Made by a program: the position numbers and the translations under genes
NCBI RefSeq assembly: GCF_021155775.2
Contig: NC_060235.2
Coordinates: 34,078,607-34,142,606 of the forward strand
Reading direction: 5' to 3'
DNA length: 64,000 nucleotides
DNA from: Neodiprion pinetum
Lineage: Eukaryota > Arthropoda > Insecta > Hymenoptera > Diprionidae
Shown here: positions 55,625-64,000 of the stretch, in pieces
How the letters are laid out: each line of letters begins with the position of its first letter
Numbering within the stretch: the first letter of the stretch is position 1
Notes under the pieces: generated by a model
Seen by the model: the letters and a program-made list of their open reading frames with translations, nothing else
Told to the model about the DNA's origin: nothing
The model's database searches: none

Positions 55625-58600
55625 TTCAAGTTCCATCGTTCTCGTAGATTCAAAAGCTCTTAGTTTAGTTACGATCGTTCGCGCGTTACGAAGATCTTAC
55701 AATTTGCTAACAGCATATTTTTACGACAATTCTGATCGAATTTTCCAGGACGAGCAATTATATGTTCGCAAATTAAATTCATCTATTACGATAAGATCTT
55801 TGCAGGTGGTATAGGAAGGTGATTCGAACCAGGTCGGAACTTTCTAATTGAATGTAATTAATATCGGGGGAAAGTTTTCATCTACCAGTGATGTACACTT
55901 CACCCTGCTGATTGAAAATTGAGCGTGCAAGCTGATTGTCGGTGACGTAATTCTTGAAACCGGAGTCTTCGAATCATGCGGAAGAGAAAAAACACACATA
56001 ATCCACATACGGACACGAGCGGAAAATCATCGACGACGCGTGATTCGCTACTTGATTCGCAGTTAGAACCCGTATAATATGGGAAAGTTTGGTGCGGTAG
56101 TGGCAATGAATCATGAGTCCCTTTATCCAATTTCTAACACCGGTTGTCTTCCGCTGTTTCTATGTAACTCAACCCCGATTCCACTCCCGCGGCTGCCGGT
56201 TGCAAAGTTTCCGTTCTACACGTATAACGCGAAGGTGACTAACGAGTATTTTATCAACGCCTTTTCCGGCCCCCGGTCGAAGACTCGCAATCAAATTCGG
56301 ATCGCCGCGTCACGCGGTATTGGCGACTTTGGGTGTCCGAATCAGGGAATGTTTCGTAGCGATCCGGAGACCCCGGTATGCGTACATTATCGTCTCGTTC
56401 GCTCTTCGCGAAATAGTATATAGACGTATGATCTGGGGGTGCGAATATTTACATTCCCCGCATTTTGGATAAGCCGTATTTTACGTCATATATCGTGAGT
56501 GCCTATATGCGATGCATATGATCGGCGCAATAGTCGTTTCTCCCCGACGGAGTCAACTCTGTGCATGCGCTCGGGGGATTTTGTATTCGAAAATCCGTCT
56601 TATCTCGTTAAAATTTGCATAGGATATACGGGGCAAATAACTCCGTTTCGCTATCAGGAATTCAATTTTCAGATCGCGCCGTTATTATACGGGGCCACGT
56701 TGGCTATATAACTACCTGCCTGCCCTAGCTGCGTCCATCTTGTCTTCCTCGTAACTCTTTTTTCCCTTCCTTTACTCCCCGCAATTCGCTACTCGCGGTT
56801 CCTCCTTGCTTCCAATATTTTTTTCCTGTCTTATTATATTTATGGGAATTACGTAACCCGTGAAGGAAAAAAATTCCGTACCTCGTGCGAGAATCAGTTC
56901 CTCCCCTGTACAATAATTTGCAGATTGTATTATCTCGTCTCGTCTTACTCGACGAAAAAGTATGCGGTGTTCTTTCTTCTGCAGTTGCTTCGATCCGCTA
57001 CCTTCTCTGATATTAAATGCATTTCTCACTCGTATTTCTGTACTTTTCAACCGCGCTTGTCGCTGTATTGGCTTTTTCGCATAATCAACCGCCGTCGGGT
57101 TAACCGAAAAGCCCGGAGCTTTCCCCACGCCGTTCGCGAGACGAATAACAAACAGGTCTCGACTTTTGCACGGAATTTTCAGTCTGCCGGTGAAGTTGTT
57201 GCGGAGCGTCTTCTCGAGGGAGGTGAAGGCTCTGCGAAGACGGTCAAAATTTTAAGAACCTGGGAATTTTTTTATTTTTAACAGAGATTTCCCGACGGTT
57301 GCAAATTTTTGTCGTATAAATATGATATTGTACATCGTTACTTACGCCATTCAATTAGAACCTCTCCGCCTGCTCGAAACAGCGATATCTATCTGCAAAA
57401 CGCACCGCGTGTTTACGCGAGGTTCATACTTGCGTAATAAGTAAATAGCATTACGAAAGAGTTTGTTCAGGATTAATCCAATTAGCGGCGATTTACGAAC
57501 GTCCCGCTTTTCCGAAGCAGCGACAGTATTCGCAGAACTCGGCATTACGCCCAACCATTCGCAAATTCGATTTAACTTGCTATCCCCCGAGCAGGTGATG
57601 CAGAGGTCAAAAGACAAATTAGGGAATCGTGCCGGTTCACTGATCTCTCGCCTTTTTCATGCTAAGCCTCTCCACTCTTACTCTCTTTTATTCGAAAACT
57701 CTATCGCTTCGGTTCGCTTTCAACCGTCTATTATTTTTTTATTTCAATACTCTGTTGGGTGTGTAGGTATATCGGTTATAGGCAAATCGGTGTCAATCGG
57801 TTGAGTTAAGGTGTCGTTCAAAATTTAAGATCGTCGTTTCTCGGGAATAATGTACGAATTGGTAGTGACCCGAAAATGGAAAAGGTCAGAGGATACGGTC
57901 ACGGTCGTCAAATGACTGCCCGTTTTTCTAGCCTCACAATCGTCCATCACATCCAGCGTGTGCAGGGCGGACATTACATTTATCGGCGTATCGACGATGC
58001 GTGGTATATAACGATATTTGAATGATATGTTTTTTTTGACATTTTTCGCGATACGGATAAATAAAGTAACGGATTTTCCTCGATGAGCCGTCCTGTTTTT
58101 TTATTCGTTAGTTTAACTCACCTCCAGTATAACATTATATCGAATTTGCGTTATAGATTGTGCAGAAAATATTTACATTTTCTCGGTCAGCCGCAGCGTT
58201 GCGTTGATGTAATGTTGACAAAAGGATCGCTCTCTGGATTCCGTCCGGCTCCACAAAAACCGTCGTCTTTTTTTTTTTTTTTTTTATTTCTAAGGTTGGC
58301 GCCAGAGTAAACGAGTGAGAAATAGGAAAATCGGGTGTTCGAGGATGAGCCAGACGAGCAAAGCGGCTTCTCGATGTGGTTCCTAAATTCGCGGTAATGG
58401 GATTACTTGCCCCTCGAATTGCCCTAGCAGCGTGCCGATGAACGGATAATATAAGAAACCAACTGGAAAATCCTATTACCAGTTAACGAGAAAAGTGGCG
58501 CAAACTTTGGCAGAATTGAATTCTGCGAATTGTTTGCTTAAATTGAATCTCCCTGCGCGGTGCAGTTTCACACTTCAATTTCTGCTTAGGACTGACTTAC

Positions 58601-59850
58601 CTGCCAAACAACGCGCCTCCACCCAAAGTAGCTGCCTGCAGCTGAGAGAGGGAGAAAGAGGAAAGAGGCGGAGAGAAAGCGCCTAAATTTCGTCCCGGCG
58701 GTTTGCTTGCCATCGAGTCTTGAACACGAGCCAAAATCGAAGCTAACAATTCTAGCTATATACATTAAGGGGGGGAAATTTTAAGAAATTGCGTCGTAAG
58801 CTGCACCCTGACTTCGTTTGCTCTCACGAGCGGCCGTTATTTCTAACGATAAACCGATTGTGCCGGTCAACAAACTGCGGGGGATTGATGAAACCGAATT
58901 TCATCCAAGACCGGTTTCTTGCGTCTTCTTTGATCGAGTCACACCTCAAAGCCATATCGAATAGACCGAATGTATCCTATTATGGGCTTTTTACCTACCC
59001 ACGACTCCTTTACGTCTTGAAGATAAAGCTGTTCCTTAGAATCTAATTTATATCGACACCTGCATACTATATTCACGCTCTCTCGCACAGCCGTCTGAAC
59101 AGGATATTTTCAGGGCCAATATTGATCTCGGCTAAGTTTTTTTCGCATCCGAGCACATATCTTTCTTTTCGCTGGAATTCAATTTCATCTCGGCAATTTC
59201 GCGTATTCAAATATTCCAAATATTACGCAGTCTTGCGGTTCAACTGTCATTCTCGACGAACGAATTCTTCTCCGAAAGTAATTTACACATTTTTTCAAAT
59301 ATTTCGAAGTGCTCGAATATTCTGGAGCGAATGCTGCGCGTTTAATTTGTCAAAGCCACCTGTTATTTCACGCAGAAACACGCGTATTGCGTATTCCAGC
59401 CGATTTGGGAGCATTCTTACCGCGTCGAATCGTCGAACAGCGGTATACGAGTGTAAACGCTGAGCTTTCTTTCGAACGCCAGCTGGAATTGCCAATTATT
59501 CATCCCTTCGCAAATTCCCAAAGAATATACCTCATTATTTCTAGCTATCGCAGCTCGCTCTACTTTCGAAATAGTTCAATAAAATTCCTGCAATCAACTT
59601 GCGGTCGGGACAATCAGCGTCGAGTTAGGAAAGTACAACGAGGAGTGAATACGTCTCACTCTCATAGAATATTAGTAAAATAAGGATGTGATGTGGGTAG
59701 ATAGAAAATTCTCTCCGAGACAATTGGCCTTATACATCACAGGGCACGCTATAGTTCGATACACTTTGAGACCGGCTTCACTGCGCCATCAAACGACACG
59801 TGCAATTCGATGAATTGTTACTGGTATTGTGGCTCCTGCTATATACGTGG

Positions 59851-59886
59851 TCTGACGGCTAATTACGACTAATTACGACTAATTAG
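59851..59886. repeat. Short tandem repeat, 10-base unit AATTACGACT
   Basis: Two exact copies of AATTACGACT flanked by partial copies (CGGCT before and AATTAG after). Just a local duplication. Confidence 0.85.
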
Positions 59887-62800
59887 CTGAACCGTCGGTT
59901 ATGTAATAATTTTTATTCCTTCAGAGGACGTATTTGACTCTGGAAGAAGGATGAAAAACGCCTCGGCGGGATTACGCCGTGGATAATCAATCAGCGATCA
60001 ATGTCTGGAAAGCTTGAAAGCAATCAACGGTGTCCAAAGCCCCACATTATTCAAAGCTCGTGTCGCCTCGCCTCAAAACCATGCGTGGCGTCCTCACAGC
60101 GTGAACGCGATTATTCTTGTGATGGGATTATTCGGCGCAGGTCGCGTTAATGAAGTTCACCGTTTTCCACGAGACGCATCGCAATCCGACACTTGCATCC
60201 ATGTATCATACACCGAGTAGCGTCGCCCCGAATATCGTAACAGAATTTGTAACCCCCGCGCAGCTGTCCGGCAGGTATTGCTAATCGCATTCCCGGTTTG
60301 ATGCGGGGGGTGAAACCCCTAATAGATTCGCTTAGTGGAATCCATATCCCGTCGTTTTCGGCCACCCTGCGGAGATGACGTATAACTTATTCAGGGAGCC
60401 GTTAAGCGATCGACGACTCCTGCAGGGAACTTTTTATCGCTCGCTTTTTCCTCATTCATCTATGTTATCCGCTGCCTCGTCATTTCACCCCGTTCCGTGA
60501 ATAAAAAGTTTCGGAAACTTGTGCCGTGCGTTATCAGAAACGCGGACAGTCGCGCGTGTTCGACAAAGCTCGTTGCTCGCTGCAGCTGCAGGAATAACTC
60601 AACGGAATTTCGTACGTTGACGCATGGCCTTATAACCGACAATTCGTGCACGCCGGTGTCTTCGTTCACATTTATCTACGAATCTAGGTCGGTGTCGACT
60701 ACATTAGCAATATCAAGTTTATGTCCCTGCGTGTTATTTCGGTTCTGTGACTGCGAAACTTTTCGAACTAGGTTTACACCGTTGTATAATTCGGGCTGAT
60801 GGGTCTCGTCACTCTGGAACTTATACGATTCGGAACTTTATCGCCCGCGTTGCGTTACCCATAACGAACCAACGATATGCAATGGGGATACCTACACGCC
60901 TTCGAACACCATCCTCAATGCTGATCAAGCGCCGTAAACTCTGCGAGGGATTTTATCGCAAACTTAGATCCGGGTCGTTGTTAAATTTCGACGTCATTGC
61001 CCACGCAGCGTTTCGATGTTCAAACGGATGGGGAAGTCGTCTTCTGAGATCTGAAATTTCTCTATTTTTCGCCAGAGGAATAAGGCTCAAGTTTTGTCTC
61101 GTCCTACCACAGTCCCGATTACTTCGCAATTCCAGGGGATGCAGATTCCAATAAAGCACGTTTATCTCCGACGCGAGAAACCGCCATTTTAAAAACGAGG
61201 CAATTTCAAGGCAGGAATAAATTCACTTGCAGCACCGACCTGCTTCATGAACATGATAGAAAAAGAAAAAAAGAACATACGGAGTACCTACTTGAATTTA
61301 CGGTGCAGCTTTATAACGCCGTACAACATATAAAGCAAGTCGAGAATGTTGCGCTGTGGCAGTTGACGGTTACGTACAAGGGCTGCTTGCCTGCATCACG
61401 CACATCTACCTACCCACATTGTCAATAATCCGTTACTCGGTATCTAAAAAGCTTCTATACTAGCTATTTCATCGCGTTATTCTCGATGCATAAACGCTGC
61501 AGGCGTACAGCAGGGTACCTTATATGCAGACACCTATGTAGCCCGGAACACAAACTACTAACAAATCGAGTATGTATATTGCATTGTCCCTATTAAGCAA
61601 CTGCCATGAACTTGTGACGCGTGAAACGTGATGTGCTGAGATTTTCGGACGTTCCACACGTCGCGTTTCTACCGTGTAAACACCGTAAATCGTTCTGCCG
61701 ACTCTGCACTATAGGTATAACCGCGTATATGAATAGTCCGAACCAGCCAAGATCACAGTACCTGGTATATTGTTTGCTCGATAGCTTTTCACGCCGTCAT
61801 TCGCCTATGTTTGCAACCCATGTCGTCGTTGTTGCTATACATGTCGGGCGATGTGCTATTGCAATCTATGTCCAGCCGTTCGTAATAGATGATACGTGCT
61901 CGTGTTACCTGCACCGGTTGTACAATAGGCGAGTACGAATGCGTTTATCCGGTAAATTCATCTGTCAACACACACTGTGCAACGCATAACATAACGATCG
62001 GAAAGGTGAATGAAAAATAGAAATTGTAATGGTCGTGGGGTGCTCGAAGCGGTGGCAGCGGCCATTTTTTATTCACTGTATTTTTTCGTCATTTAATATG
62101 CGTCAGTCGTTGCCGCCGCGAATGTTATTTTTATTTGTCCCTTAAGGTCAGGTTATTTTGTCTTCCGGTACGCTCGGTTTTTAAATGATTTGTAATACCA
62201 ACGGTGAATCAGCCCCGCGTAAATTTCACGAACGGTGGATTATAATTTCATAAACGGTACATTCATCTCGCGTACTGCATAGCGGAGAAAAACAAGGGCA
62301 GCAAGTTCGTGCCGCTGACGGGTCGAAGAGTTCGTTTTCTTTCCTCCCTTGCGCAGGAACTCCAAGGCTGACTGTAGAAGAAGTTCCTGAGGAAAACAAC
62401 TTGAAGCTCGTGTATAATAATATTCTTAGCTGACGAGTAAGCTTGGATAAATAAAGCTCGCACCGAGGAACTTGAGGCTGATTGTGAAATGAAAAGAAGC
62501 GATAATGGAGGAGTTTCTTTCTCATAGATATACCCATACCTATAACGTCGCGAAGAAACGCGGCGGTAAAGAAGAAGTTACACAGGCATCTACGCCGTAT
62601 ATACCGCAAATACGATGAAAGACTTTCGAATATCGAAAATGGAAATGCTCGAAAATGCATTGTTTTGTGAGGGGGTGGTAAATTACGCCGTTCCGGAACC
62701 CGAGCGAATAAAGAGGGTGCCATGGCTTTCGAGGAGGATCAACAATGGCTTCGCAAAGGACCTCGTCGGTGTTGGTGCCCAGTTGCCATTGTTAGCCGGA

Positions 62801-63366
62801 AGCTTGCGCTTGACGTCACATTCTAATGACAAAACTAACCTGACGTAACGTAACTCGGTCCGACCCCTCTCCCGCTTTCCCATACATTTTCTCCTCTTAC
62901 ACCCTCGCCTCGTGGCTCCAACTGCAAATAATAATATCTCACCCCTCCGCCTCCGACATTACCGCTTTACTCGACCGTTGCACCGGGGCGGCGATACTGC
63001 GGAGGCGTACGAACTCGTAATGAACAAAGATATACGTATACCTACGTATGCGCATGTACGCACATATGTGACACGTGTGCTGTTATTTACATAAAAAGCG
63101 TCGCTTTTGCTCTTGGGCAAGACTCGATGGTGATTAAAGGGGACGGTATATGTGCGTGAACTTTGAAGAACGGAAACATTATTACAGCTGCAGATTCGGA
63201 ATAACGACGAAATCACGGTGCTGATCGCGCTTTGATCTTCTTTCGGTTTATCGATCGTCGGAAATTGATACCCAACAGTTGTGCGAGGAGAAAAAGTTAG
63301 CAAAATGACATTTTCACAGACGTAGCGTACGTTTATGCTTTTATTTCTTATCCATATTTTGGTGAG

Positions 63367-63382
63367 GTATATATATATATAT
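63367..63382. repeat. TA dinucleotide repeat
   Basis: A run of about eight TA units. Confidence 0.85.
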
Positions 63383-64000
63383 GTATTCCTCAATTTGTAT
63401 CGTTCATCAGTGAATGTCATGGAAGCTTTCGGTCCAGCTTTTTCTTTACTGTCACGTTTCGGTCAGCCTGCCTAAGCCAGCTTCAGACAAGTTTTGACAT
63501 TCCTCAAAACCAATATGTTGGAGGTTTACGCAATTTTAGCGGGTGGTGATGTTCGATATTTCGTTACGAAAAGTTATCTACGCGGTCGGGTTTTGGAATC
63601 TCGACTTGTTCGCAAATTCCGCGGTGGGTGTTTTTTTTCACGGGAATTGAAGGGGGTACGAAAATTGAGCGTTGCTCTGGCTAATTAACGATCCTGGTAT
63701 AGCTTTGGGTAAAAATTTCAATTCGTGGCGTGCAGTTGACGAGACGAGCTCTGCGGTCGTTAGGACGTTATTGCAGTACAAATGGTGACATTTACCCTCC
63801 TCAATTCGAAACGGCGAGAGCGGTCTTTCCAGAATAAACAATTTCCCTAATGGCGGAAGGGACGAGGCGAACGCAAACCCTCATCCGGAAAATTAACATA
63901 ATTTTAGTGAGAAACCTGCGAAATTCCAGAGTTCCCGGATTCTCCGGCACAAGTGAAAATATTAAAACTGCTGCAGACAGCTCCGCCGGAGGAAAACGCG

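Larger units (their letters stand above)
52641..64000. other. Gene-free stretch to the window end
   Basis: I find no coding exon I can support on either strand. If the island at 52 kb is a promoter, this would be its first intron. It holds a poly-A run at 55601-55624, a short tandem repeat at 59851-59886, T-rich tracts and a TA repeat at 63367-63382. The longest frame (minus, 62226-62723, 165 codons) starts with an ATG in good context but shows no domain. Confidence 0.45.

Noticed and set aside
62226..62723. Longest open frame (minus, 165 codons) with ATG in a good context
   Set aside because: No domain, no signal, Phe/Arg/Ser-rich composition typical of random frames, and it crosses a diverged direct repeat. 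Not enough to call a gene.
1..64000. tRNA, rRNA, known microRNA or CRISPR array
   Set aside because: Reading by eye on both strands gave no convincing T-loop/anticodon combination, no rRNA block, no recognised microRNA and no regularly spaced direct repeats. A covariance-model search would be needed to exclude small RNAs.

Overview
The window is eukaryotic and almost certainly from an insect. Coding sequence is sparse and split into short exons with GT..AG borders, introns are long and AT-rich, microsatellites are common, and several non-coding inverted-repeat transposons (MITE or foldback type) are present. CpG is not visibly depleted. A hymenopteran such as a sawfly is my guess, but nothing here proves the order.

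One protein-coding gene can be reconstructed with confidence, on the minus strand from about 37,303 down to 1,513. It encodes a single-pass membrane protein of the zona pellucida (ZP) domain, cuticlin-like family, which acts in apical extracellular matrix and cuticle. I find nine coding exons: 37214-37303 (signal peptide), 16013-16249, 15776-15891, 14994-15103, 14447-14525, 13582-13721, 12529-12678, 4829-5051 (transmembrane) and 1513-1711 (C-terminus and stop). All eight junctions join in frame (intron phases 0,0,2,1,2,1,1,2). The model gives 433 residues from the ATG directly before the signal peptide, or 447 from an upstream in-frame ATG. In order it has a signal peptide, a ZP domain with 8-10 cysteines, a short linker, a transmembrane helix with membrane-proximal cysteines, and a roughly 95-residue cytoplasmic tail rich in Gly, Ser, Tyr and His.

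The first intron (about 21 kb) and the other introns hold most of the transposon remnants: foldback elements at 1997-2465, 9124-9473, 15208-15333, 23997-24616, 26649-27013 and 35935-36366. Another foldback, at 48651-49241, lies upstream of the gene. None encodes a recognisable transposase.

From 37.3 to 64 kb I see no gene I can support. A GC- and CpG-rich island at about 52.05-52.64 kb, with two good plus-strand splice donors, may be the promoter or first non-coding exon of a gene running out of the window to the right. I saw no tRNA, rRNA or CRISPR array. The most interesting points are the repeated GSxY motif in the conserved-looking tail, the lack of a furin-type site between the ZP domain and the membrane, an exon-like echo of exon 5 at the start of intron 4, and the cluster of different long hairpin elements.
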